Shown here piece by piece: positions 22,756 through 35,360 of a stretch of 64,000 nucleotides of DNA. Numbering within the stretch: position 1 is the stretch's first letter; every line of letters begins with the position of its first letter. Under the pieces are notes generated by a model. That model was not told the origin of the DNA. It searched no databases and worked only from the letters and a program-made list of their open reading frames with translations. The stretch covers positions 30,279,299-30,343,298 of the forward strand of contig CM032128.1 of NCBI GenBank assembly GCA_018894105.1, read 5' to 3'. This stretch comes from Jacaranda mimosifolia. Lineage: Eukaryota; Streptophyta; Magnoliopsida; Lamiales; Bignoniaceae. A program made the position numbers and the translations under genes.

Positions 22756-25403
22756 CTAGCCATGTACCCCGTGCTATGCATGGATGAAATTAATTATTAT
22801 TGAAAATATAATATATTAGTATTTTTTTAATTTGATGTAAAAATAAGTTTAATACGTATTTTTTTAAATTAGATATATAATATCAAAATTAAAGAGTTTT
22901 TCCCACCAAATCATATGTATTAATATCAATAAAAAGCAATAAAAACTTAAGCTTGTCACATTATTATCAATTTAAAAAAGTACGATGTAAAAATACAAAA
23001 ACGCTTTTTTTTTTTCGATAACCCAAGACAACTTAGCAATTTAAAGGAAATTGAACAAAATAATAAAAAGTATAATACATGCAAAGATATGAAAGAATGA
23101 TAAACAATATTAATAATATAAAAACCTACTGCACAATTAGAAAAAGAAAAAAAATCTCAAACAAAAAGTGAATACATTTGGTAATATTTTTGAGTTTGAA
23201 CACCAAATCTTATACATATAAGTGCAAGGATAATGTTATTCGGCCAAATGAGTTGTTGCAAATTTTTATACAATTAGCTTGAAAGTTTTGATATCATGTT
23301 TTAAAAGGCTAAGCCAAATGGAACACTACATTAACAGAAGAAAATACTCCTCAAAAGTATTGGAAACCATGTTTTGAAATACTAAATTTAGCATAAATTT
23401 AATCACATTTTGAGGAACTACTAATAAAAAAAAAGTAACATTATATTAACAATTTCAAGTATTACAAATACTCAATCAATAAAAACAAATATCACATTAC
23501 ATAAGTTATGAGTTTTCTTTTAAAGTAGAAATTAAGACATGATTCATCTTTATCTTGAATTCCTTTATCACTTGTGAGACTCTACATCAGAAATTGATCA
23601 CCTTTCAAATATGCTTTGAGACCTTCTCAACCTAAAATTGCATTATGATAAAAAAAATTCCCTGTATTCCAAATAGTTATTGAAAGTGGACTAATAATAA
23701 ATAACAGTTTTTTCACATGTTATTTACCTTCATTTCCCAACTTTATTGTATCGTTGTCGTATTAATATAATAATTTTTATTATTGTTCCATAAAAAATTA
23801 TCCATGTCCAAACCTCCTGATCATTCATATAAAAAAAGTAAAATAAATTAATGATCAATATTTTTTATTATCCTTAAAATATTAAGGTTGTAGTAGTACT
23901 CTAGTGGGGGAGGGGGGCCAATAAATACATTTATATGATTCGATATATCTTATACTTGAAATAAACATGAAAAAAATACCACCCGAATCTTACAATTAAG
24001 TCAAAAAAGAATCATTCTTTGATGCAAATTTTCTTGCTCACCCATTTTTGTGCCCAACTCATTTGTCATACTCTGCTATATTAACATAGAGAACATTAGT
24101 TTTTCAACAATCAAAAGAATATAATTATATTTAATTATATATATGAAATCAAAATTTTAATAGATGCCAAATTCTAGCAGAAAATGAATTTATTGTGAAA
24201 AAATTTATTGATTTCTCCTTCTTTTAGATTTGGAAGACCAAGGCAAAGTTTTTGAAATTTGAATTTTTTCTATTTCTTCCAGTTTTGTTTGCACGGAATC
24301 ACATAGCCCCTTTAAATAGGTTTATGAAGTAGAAGAGTCTTAATCTACTGGAACATTTTTGATATTATCTTATAATTATATATAATATTAAAGAATAATA
24401 TTAAAACTTTATTTGACAGAGATTTGATGTCGTTTGATGAAATTTGCTTTATTGTTATATCTTATTAGATTGCATTTTGTTGGTTGAAAAATCTCAACTT
24501 TATATTTAGCTATATTAGATTTATTGACCAAATAAATTTTTAGAATGTTATTTAAATTAATTATTATATTTAAAATTGAATTTGATACTTCAATATATAA
24601 ATAAAACCATTAAATTGATTATTAGCAATTTATTTTACCCATAGCCTCTTGTAATTAGTTGTAAAATTAATATTTTTTTTCAAAAAGTTTTCATCATAAA
24701 CAATAAGGTACAAATAAATTTTGTTATTAAAGCTAAGAGAAAACTTAAAAAAATCTTTAAAAATATTGTAAATTAAGAAATCTTCGATATATTCTGAGCG
24801 CGAGATGAAACAAATTTTATAGATAATTGTTTTTCTGATATTAAAGATTAATTAAATAATTATTTATTCAACCAAGAAAATAATTTCGAAACTCTAGAAA
24901 TATTTATATGGAATAGATAAGTGTTCAACCAATATGAATAGAACAACCAACTACCAACAATTTTTTTTATTTAATTAAAAATTTTAAAAATTTAAAATTT
25001 AGTGCGAATTAACTAAAAAAGTAATGACTTTATCTTAGAGACTATTGTTTTTTTTTTTTTCAATGGAGATGTAGCGACTTTATCTTAAAATATTAAAGAA
25101 CAAAGATTTTATCAATTTTCTAGTATTAATATCTAATTGTTAATAAATAAAATAAATTATATTTTAAAATTTGAATTAAGTTCTTATTTAATAGTATAGA
25201 GAGATATATTTTAAATTTCAAATGAAAGAAAATTAGAGATAAGATACAATCATATCAGTTAGAAATAATAAAAAAAAATTAATGAAATTTTTTAAATTTA
25301 ATTAAAAACTCAAAATTCTAAGAATTTGCCACTTGACCAAAATTGCAATCAAAGTTGAGTAATTGTGAATCCCACACTGTTATGCTATATATAATAGTAT
25401 AGA
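22756..25403 (-). mobile_element. Helitron A (2648 bp, minus strand)
   Basis: The minus strand starts TCTATACTATTATATATAGC after an A and ends GCACGGGGTACATGGCTAG before a T. TC/CTRR ends and an A-T target are Helitron hallmarks. The subterminal 5' segment contains a GACCCACAATTG-like block and AGAATTTGCC seen in all Helitrons of this window. No RepHel frame is present, so it is non-autonomous. It is closely similar along its length to the element at 25618-28289. Confidence 0.75.
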
Positions 25404-25617
25404 TAGGTAGATAGATATATTATGAATTTCGAGTGAAAGAAAATTAGAAATAAAATACAATCATATTGGTTAGAGATAATAATCAACAAATAATTACATT
25501 TATTTAAATGAATTAAAATACTCAAAATTCTAAGAATTTGCCATTTGGTTAAAATTGCACAATTAGAATTAAAATTGCACAACTATGGGTCTTACACCGC
25601 TGCGCTATATGTAATAA
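25404..25617 (-). mobile_element. Helitron 5'-end remnant between two Helitrons
   Basis: This 214-bp piece resembles a Helitron left terminal region on the minus strand (TTACATATAGCGCAGCGGTG, then a TGTGCAATTTT block and AGAATTTTGAG). It is squeezed between the CTAG end of the right element and the TC start of the left one. It appears to be a target Helitron whose start was interrupted by later insertions. Confidence 0.5.
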
Positions 25618-28289
25618 CTAGCATGTATCCCATGCTATGCACTGATAGAATTAATTATTATTAAAAATATAATATATTAGTACTATTTTTATTTTATATA
25701 AAAGTAAGTTTAATATGTGAAGTTTAATACTAGATTTTTTTAAAATTAGATAAATACTATCAAAATTAAAGAGTTCTTCCCACCAAATCATAAGTACTAA
25801 TATCAATAAAAAGCAATGAAAACTTAAGTTCGTCACATTATTATCAATTTAAAAAAGTACGATGTAAAAATGCAAAGACTCTTATTTTTTTCCATAACCT
25901 AAGACAACTTAGTCAATTTGAAAGAAATTGAACAAAATAATAAAAAGTATAACACCTGCAAAAATATGAAAGAATGATAAACAATATTAATAATATAAAA
26001 ACTTACTATACGATTCAGGGAAAAAAAAAAAAAAAAAACCTCAAACAAAAAGTGAATATATTTGGGACTATTTTGAGTTTGAACACCAAATCTTATACAT
26101 ATAAGTGCAAGGATAATGCTATTCGGCCAAATGAGTAGCTGCAAAATTTTATACAATTAACTCGAAAGTTTTGATATCATATTTTAAAAGGTTAAGCTAA
26201 GTGGAACACTATATTACCAGAAGAAAATGCTCAAAAGTACTAAAAATCACGTTTTGAAATACTAAATCTAGCAAAAATTTAATTACATTTTGAGAAACTA
26301 CTGATAAAACAAAAGTAACATTATATTAATTTTTTCAAGTATTACAAATACTCAATCAAAAAAAGTAAAAATCACATTACATAAGTTATGGGTTTTCTTT
26401 TATCTTGAATTCCTTCATCACATGTGAGACTCTACATAAGAAATTGATCACCTTTCAATATGCTTTGAGACTTTCTCAACCTGAAATTGCATTATGATAA
26501 AAAAATTCTCTGTATTCCAAATAATTATTGAAAGTGGACTAATAATAAATAACAATTTTTTTCACTTGTTATTTACCTTCATTTCCCAACTTGATCGTAT
26601 CGTTGTCATACTAATATAATGATTTCTATTACTGTTCCATCAAAATCATTCATGTCCAAACCTCCTAATCATTCATATAAAAAAGGTACAATAAATTAAT
26701 AATCAATATTTATCATGATCCTTAAAATACTAAGGTTGTACTAGTACTCTAGTGGGGGGATTGGAGGGGGGGTGGGCAAGAAATACATTTATATGATTTG
26801 ATATATCTTATGCTTGAAAAGAACATAAAGAAAATACCCCCCTGAATCCTTACAAAAAAAAAAAAAAAAAAATTATTCTTTGATGCAAATTTTTTTGCTC
26901 ACCCATTTCCTGAGCCCAACTCATTTGTCATACTCTGCCATATTAACATAGAGAATATCAGGTTTTCAACAATCAAGAAAAGATAATTATGTTTAATTAT
27001 ATATATATATATATATATATGAAACCAAAATTTCAATAGATACCATATTCCAACATAAATGAATTTATTGTGAAAAAATTTATTGATATCTCCTTCTTTC
27101 AGATTTGAAAGACCGAGGCAAAGCTTTTTGAAATTTGAATTTCTTCCATTTCTTCCAGTTATGTTTGCATGGAATCACATTATCCTTTTATATAGGTGTA
27201 TAAAGTAGAAGGGTCTTAATCTACTAGAACATGTTTAATATCATATTATTATTATATATAATATTAAAGGATACTATCAAATCTTCATTTGATAGAGATT
27301 TGATGTCGTCTGATGAAATTTACATTATTGTTATATCTTATTAGATTGCATTTTGTTGGTTGAAAAATCTCAACTTTATATTTAGCTATTAGATTTATTG
27401 ACTAAATAAATATTTAGAATGTTATTTAAATTAATTATTATATTTAAAATTGAATTTGATACTTCAATATATAAATAAAATCATTAAATTGATTATTAGC
27501 ACTTTATTTTACACATAGCCTCTTGTAATTAGTCGTAAAATTAATATTTTTTTTCAAAAAGTTTTCATCATAAACAATCAAGAATAAATAAATTTAGTTA
27601 TTAAAGTTAAGAGAAAACATAAAAAAGATATTTAAAAAAATTGTAAATTAAAAAATCTTTGATATATTCTAAATGCGAGATGAAACAAATTTTATAGATA
27701 ATTGTTTTTCTTATATTAAAGATCAATTAAATAATTATTTATTCAACCAAGAAAACAATTTCAAAACTTCAGAAATATTTATATGGAATAGAAAAGTGGT
27801 CAACTAATACGAATAGAGCAACCAACTACTAATAATTTTTTTGATTTAATTAAAAAAATTTAATTTTAAAAATTTAGTGCGAATTAACTAAAAAAGTAAT
27901 GACTTTATCTTAGATACTATTGCTTTTTTCTTTTTCTTCAATGGAGATGTAGCGACTTTATCTTAAACTATTAAAGAAAAAAGATTTTATCAATTTTGAA
28001 TAATCTAGTATTAATATCTAATTGTTAATAAATAAAATAAATTATATTTTTAAATTTGAATTAAGTTCTTACTTAATAGTATAGAGAGAGATATTTTAAA
28101 TTTCAAATGAAAGAAAATTAGAGATAAGATACAATTATATCAGTTAAAGATAATTATCAATAATTAATAAAGATTTTTAAATTTAATTAAAAAACTTAAA
28201 ATTCTAAGAATTTGCTACTTGGCAAAAATTGTAATTAAAATTGAGCAATTGTAGCTCCCACACTGTTGTGTTATATATAATGGTATAGA
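25618..28289 (-). mobile_element. Helitron B (2672 bp, minus strand)
   Basis: The minus strand starts TCTATACCATTATATATAAC after an A and ends GCATGGGATACATGCTAG before a T. It is colinear with Helitron A over nearly its full length with small indels, including a shared G-rich tract (near 26752-26776 here, near 23906-23918 in A). No transposase frame and no captured gene I can name. Confidence 0.75.
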
Positions 28290-31200
28290 TAAAGATATGA
28301 TTTTTAACTTCGATCAAAAATATACAAAATTTATTTTTCAGAGATATAATTTCATCCACACACATAGGGCATCTTAATTAGCAAGTGAAATAAGGATAAA
28401 AAAATAAAATAAACTATTTTAAAATTGTCAATTTTCAATATATAGAATAAGATTTAATATTATTAATGATCCATGGCTTTGCAACAAGATTTGCCTGGAT
28501 TGATATATTTATGTCTATCTTGAGCTCGTGTATTCAAAGACTGATAGGCCCAGCAGATGCAGGTGTTTATGTGTAATGGCTTTAGGACAGATTCCAATTG
28601 TCAGCTACAAGAGCCCAATTGTGACTTTGGTAAGTGGACTCCTAAAAAATATTGATAGGGGGACCTGAAAACCTTAGCCCGTGGACCAATTACAGCTTCT
28701 TCTATATGACTCGCCACTCGGTCAGGTGAAATTCATATCCCATGGCCACTTGGCCTGCCCATAAATATATACACACCCAACGGCTCATTAATATAACTCA
28801 ATTACGCAGTTTACGCACTTTTAACATTAGGGTTGAAAATTTGGAGAAAAATATGAAAAATTAGAGTAGTTGGGAATAAGGGAAATTGGTCCAGTGGCCA
28901 ATGGTGGTCCTTCAATACGTTGAAATTAATTAAATAAATTTTCTAGTTAGCAAATGCAATTATATATATTGAAATTACCATGCTTAATACAAGTAGTTTA
29001 CTAGTAATTACAATTAAATTAATTTTATTTTAATTACACTCATAAAAAAATATTAGCTATAATTAATTAAATCAAGTTTTTCTACTTAACAAATGTATAT
29101 GCATTTTATTTATTAAATTTATTCCAAATTAAGTGTATTTTTAATTAGACATATAGAAATAAAAAATTATATTAAAATTAATTAAATCAAAATTTCCTAC
29201 ATAGCAAATATAATTACTTATATTGAAAATTATCCTTCTACTAGCATATTTAGTTGACTTATAGAAAATAAAAATTAAATTAAAATTAAGAAACTAAATT
29301 ATATGCCCATCTAATGAGATTTTTACTATCACATTCAATGCATATGGTTGTATGGTAAACTATAACTAAATTTACTTTACCAAACTCATAGAAATAATAA
29401 TTGAATTTAATTAATTAAGAAAAAATCATTTGATGAGGAAAATATGATACTCTGTAAATACATTTGTATAGATATTATTTTTGTACGTGTTGTCCCTCAA
29501 AAATAAGAAAAGAAATATTTTATATATATGGAAATATTTGTCCAATTCAAATGTAATAGTAAATTTAATATGGCAATGAACAAGAATAGATTAAGTCTTA
29601 CAACCACAAGTTCAAATATTGATGAAAAAAAAGAATAATATTTTTAAAAATATATTTGTACAAATATAGGTTCTCCTCGAAAATAAAAAGAGAAAAATAT
29701 TTATACATCAAACTATGTGTCAAACTTGTATCTAATATTATGTGTGATATGATAATAAAGAAGAATAAACTAAGTGTTTTTTTTTTTTATCTTTTCATTT
29801 ATTTGTGTATTTGTATATATTTTTAAATATATTTTGGTTCATTTTTACATATAATGAATGTGTACATTTTATTTTCTTGAAAATTCATAGCAAAAAATGC
29901 TTTCATGTTGTATCACAAATTCAAAAAAAATTCTTAACCTTATTTATTTAAGCTAAAAGACAAAAAATGGGTTAAAAAAAGGAATGTATAGTTGATAGCT
30001 CTATAAGAAGCCATGAAAAAGAATCAACTAAAATTTTATTTCTTTAAATAGTTTTTTGAAATAAATTATTTTTCAATTGAAATAATAATGTGGCATTATT
30101 AACTTCCAATAATTATTTTTAAAAGGCATTAGGATAGAAATATATATATATATATAATTTATTTTTATCAAACAACATTTTGAAGGATTAAACTAGATTT
30201 TTTATTTGGGGCGCGATGGAGGATGATGAAGATATTTTCAAGATCAAGTTTTATATGACTTAACTAATCATGTGATAAACATCGTTAAAGTATATATCAA
30301 CGACATAACAAGTATAATTTACTCATTATGTAATTGACTTAAACCTGGTCATATTTAATTAAGATTTGAAATTTTTCAAAAAAGTATGTATTATTGGATA
30401 AGCTATGTAATTCAAACTATTAAGTTTAAAAATTATTTATTCAATTTTAATAATAACATTAATATGATATAGTGAAATATTTTCTATCAATATATAATAG
30501 AATATCAATAAATATAGTTGACCAGATAAAATTAATATCATATTAACTTATATGTCTCCATTCATACCCTACAAATTGTACTCCCTATGTGTGAAGTATA
30601 TACCCCATTAAATATATAGTATTCAATAGTAAAAAAAAATTATTTTTCATATTGCTAAATATTAAATAATTAATAAAATACAAATATTTATTTTAAATAA
30701 TGATTTCATTTAATAATTCATGCATATATTATATTAATAGCCAAATTAATTCATAATCTAACTTTTACAAATTTATAAACCAGCACACTTTTAAAGAAAT
30801 AATTTTCACACTTGTTTTTAACAAAAAAGGTAATAGAATAATATAATATTAAAAAATACACAATGATATCTAAAGTTTAAAAGACCAGAATTTGACTATT
30901 TATATTTTTGGCTTAACTAATAAGAGATGAAGTGAAAATAGAATCATTATGAATAAATCGAACACATCAGAAAGTTTTTCTTTTTCTAATTTTAGATTAA
31001 AAACAAGTGATCCATTAAAAATCTAAGATTAAATAAGTAGTATAAGTTTTATTTATTTATCTAAATTTAGAGGAAATCAATTTAAAATTTCTCTTAATCA
31101 TCTTAATCATATTTTTAGTTTTATTTCGTAAATAACAATTGAAATATATTGTTTAAAAAATCAAAAAGAACTTCTCAATTAACAAAAAGTAAAATTAGAA

Positions 31201-31385
31201 ATTAAATTAAAATTATGGAATTACAACTGGCTCAAATTAATTCATGAGAATGATAGAGAATAAGTTAAAAAAATAAAAGCTTCTTCAAATATCACCTAAA
31301 AATGAAAGAATTCAACAGTTGGCTACTATTAATCATTATATTATAAAAGATACACATACATCATTTTTCAATTAAGATATATTTA
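28290..31385. other. AT-rich intergenic DNA, no gene seen
   Basis: The region is strongly AT-rich. A slightly less AT-rich island at about 28480-28780 contains a CATAAATATATA box but no convincing open frame. Nothing else could be assigned. Confidence 0.45.
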
Positions 31386-32457
31386 GGGTAAATAGCAGAC
31401 AACGCCCCAATGTATATGGTTATTTGCACTTTGTCCCCCAACAGTTGCAAGTGTGCGGAACTATTATTCAACCTTTGCCCAATGTGCTTAAATATCCCAT
31501 GTTCCAACTTTCTGGTGGCATAATTAAAAGTTGTTGCACTTTACCCCCTGATGTTTTAAAAAAACTATATTTGACCACCAAAAGTACTTTAAAATATTAT
31601 CCTTAGCATTAATTTCTTATTTTGATGGAATAAAGTCAAATATTTTGTCAAATATTGTTATCATATAGTACTTAATTGCCAATATATCACTAGTTCAATC
31701 GATTTGAGTTATCTAAAATCTATAACAACTTAATGGTACAAATTTTTCTAAATTAATGTGTGTAAGATAATTAGAAAAATAATTTTAGAGTTATACCAAA
31801 TGATTGTTATGGTGTACTTATAAATTTGTGTTTATTTGTTTAATTAAGAGTGTAAGTAGTTTAGGATTTTAATTTGAATAAGAATATACAAGATATATGA
31901 CACTAGTTGGATGAATATTGGCAACAAATAATATAGATCTTAATATCAACATTATCTCTCTCATTTATTACTCTATTTAAATTAAAAATATTTAATATCA
32001 TTTGCTAACAAATATGTATAATGTTATATTGATATAAAATCAATTAGGATATGATTTTAAAATTAGTTTTAATCAACTTATTCATATAAACTAAGTAAAA
32101 TATAATTATAAAATTAATTTATAAATATATAATTGCTTAAATTGATTTAACTATCCATATATTGATAAATGACTAGTGTATGATGATATTTTGTATAAAC
32201 TATTTTTCTTAATCCCACAGAAATAAAATCGAATAATAAAAGTGCTACACTTTAGAATGATTAAGGTGTTAAATGCACATTTTGTTAAAATTCATGAAGT
32301 AAAATGCAACATATCCAAAGTATTTCAGCATCTCTGGTGAAATATTTTGTCAAAAAATGGAACGAGGGGGTATTCAAGCACATTTAGTGAATGTTAGGTG
32401 ATCTTTTCATACATCTACAATGGTTGGGGGACTGTTTGCTATTTACCATATACTTTA
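31386..32457. mobile_element. Mutator-like non-autonomous element (1.07 kb)
   Basis: The left end reads GGGTAAATAGCAGACAACGC. The right end, reverse-complemented, reads GGTAAATAGCAAACAGTCCC, an imperfect terminal inverted repeat that extends into a CCCCCAAC block on both sides. The 9-bp flanks are ATATATTTA and ATATACTTT (7 of 9 identical), the duplication length expected for Mutator-like elements. There is no transposase frame; the short open frame at 31424-31606 lies in the terminal repeat and is not a gene. Confidence 0.6.
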
Positions 32458-35346
32458 TTGTAGTCATTATTCAATTTACATGTTTTTGTTGTTTCTTTTT
32501 TCGGTAAAGAGTACTTAAAATGGTAATGAATCAATAAACATATGTCTTGGATATTATGATATATATATTTAAAACATCAACGTATATGACTATTTAGAAA
32601 ATTTTCAACAATATTTTTAGATATATGGACATAATTTTCTAATAATAATATTATTATAGCATATTTATTTTGACAATAAAGACTAGATAAAATGAAGAGA
32701 AAACATGTAGTACTATAACGGACATGTATATATAAATAAAATTAAAGAGTCTAAAAAATGAGAAAGTCAATTAAATAATCAAAGAATAAAAAACATAAAA
32801 AAATAATAAGTTGACACTTCTCTTTCAACACAGTTTTGAATGAAAAAAGAGTTAATTCATAAAGAATTCAATTGTCAATATTTACCAGTTTATAGCTTCT
32901 AAGCGAATAGATGATCATTCTTATTAATCAAATGTTAGTAATTTTTCAATAATTATGCACTCTATGATTTTTCAATAAATATCATATATGCGGGCAAATA
33001 TTTTCATATGGAAAAATTTTAAATTTTAATCTTAGTTTTTGATTAGGCTTGAGAATTTATAATCCTACGCACTCGAAAACTCATGAATTAAGTAAGATGC
33101 TTAATTACATCCATTGTGATGCTCTAAGATTTAAAAGAGCCTCACACATTTTATCGTGGCAATAGAAAAAATTAGACTTGCTTTGGTTTAAATGTCAAAT
33201 GAATTACAAAAATTGTTTATTTCTCTATCATAAGAGGTTATAGACTTTCAAAAAATTATTTGAATCTTGAACTGCATATTTTCTTTTATTTCATATGATG
33301 TGAAATTAGATAAAGAATTTGCAGCTACAAGGATGGAATTATACTTTTTAAATACAAAGCATAGTATATCATATAATCTTTCAGTGTTAATTTCCAAATG
33401 AGAATAGGCATATGGTAACATTTTAGTTGTATTTTGCCAAAAAAGAAAATGAGATTAAGAATAAGAAAATAGTAAAATAATCAAATTCATTAGAAGAAGT
33501 TATGAGAAAAACCTATAAAATTTATGAAGATAAATTCATATGCAAAAAACTTTAGAAGGTTAAAAGATTACCTTTCAATGAACGATATTCAACTCTATAT
33601 CTTGAAAAACATAAAATTAGACTAATTTAATTTATAATTCTCCAAATGTTTATCAAGTTGTTGTAACTTTGGTTGAAGAAATAACCATAATATATCAGTG
33701 GAATAAAATATTATTGTCCACGCATGTTGAGATCATAAACATATAAAATATTATCATGAATATTACAACTTACTATAATATTTGCTTCTATTTCCAAGAG
33801 GTGATATAGGATGACAACTAAACATTCAAAAAAGGGGTATCAAAACATCTAATGATGCAATATGAAAGAATGATCTATCCAGCTGACTATTATAAATAGT
33901 GCAATTATTGTTGTAGAATAATCAATAGATTTATATCTTATTTTATAGTTTATTCCATTATTTATTACCCTTACATTGGGAAGAGACACATGTTTTCTTT
34001 TTATTATTAATATACAAAGTTTAACCAATGTAAAAAACAATATGTGAATCATTTATACAAATAAAAATTTGAGGTTTTAAACTAATGTGAAGATAATATT
34101 TATATATTCCTTATTATGAAGATTTTAAAGCTTTTTCATACGAAAAATTTCATATTCGCAGATTATAATTTATTTATACAAAGATCAAGCTTTTGCTATC
34201 GATCCTGTAGCAATTTCTTTGGGGGAAAAAATTCTTTAGCTTCTTCAACTTAATAATATAAAATTGAAAACTACAAGATTGATTACTATTACTATCGCTA
34301 TGACCTATGAAATTCGATATCTGAATTATAATAAATAATTATGGATATCACCCCAAAAGGAGAGACGAGGGGAAGTCAGGAAAAAAAAATTATTTTTCAA
34401 CATTTTTTATTAGGGGTTCAAATAATATAGATATTGGTAAAATATTATGTTTGGAACAAACAATGTAGATATTGGAACTGAATGAAGCTAAAAATCTAAT
34501 AGGTTGTGTGCACGATGCAAATCCCATGAAAGAAGAAATGGATTATCTTAGATTGTTCTTAAACCATGTTAGAGGCCCAACATATTTTACAACTTCAAAT
34601 GAAAATTTATTTTTTTATTTTTTAATTGTCTATTCCATAAACATTTGAATAAGATATAAATAGAAAATAATTTATAGAACAAATAAATATAAAAAAAAAA
34701 ATAACAAGTCACGTGTATCCCATGTGTGTACCTTTCTAGTGTATTAAAAAAGAATCAATTAGAGTTTTCTTTGGCCATACTTTTACTTGGAGGAAATGGA
34801 AGATATCTCTATTAAATAGAATTAGAAATATGGCATATTCATTAACATCTCAAAATATTTAGCCATTAGGGAGGCAATCAAACCAACTCTCACTTTAAAT
34901 TGGGAATACACTGCCACATTGCTATCGTTAGGACAATCAAACCAACTCTCACTTCAGCAAAATTTCTTACTTGTACATTTCTCATTTAGAAATTTAGCCC
35001 AACTTTCAAGTCTTCTAGCAACACATTGGGGATACAAACACTACCACATGTGCATGAATGTTTATTATCATTGATATGAGTAAATCTCTTATTAGTTCCC
35101 ATTACAATTTGAATAAAGAAACAAGAGCTTCCTTTCAGCAAACATTTGTACAAAAAACTAATTAGGCAATCATAATTTTCTTTCTCAACAACGTTGCTAC
35201 TTAGCATATCTCAATTCATCAATAAAAGAGTCATATACAAAATCAATCAAACACTCAAATTTATCAATTGAATCAAGTATTTGGTGATAGGGATCAATTC
35301 ATAACATGAATCAATCCGCCAAAATTCAAATTAAAGCATGAACTAG
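32458..35346. other. AT-rich DNA leading into retroelement internal sequence
   Basis: No gene is recognised. From about 34980 the sequence may be the internal part of the LTR element to the right, read on the minus strand. A 73-codon open frame at 34986-35207 has no family I know. A 21-bp direct repeat (CAATCAAACC...) occurs at 34875 and 34934. Further left is unassigned AT-rich sequence. Confidence 0.4.
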
Positions 35347-35360
35347 GCTCTAATACTACT
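35347..35360 (-). other. Retrotransposon primer-binding site
   Basis: On the minus strand the sequence AGTAGTATTAGAGC follows the end of the LTR. It differs by few bases from TGGTATCAGAGC, the site complementary to initiator-Met tRNA used by many copia elements. It fixes the element's orientation (minus) and the inner border of its 5' LTR. Confidence 0.6.
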
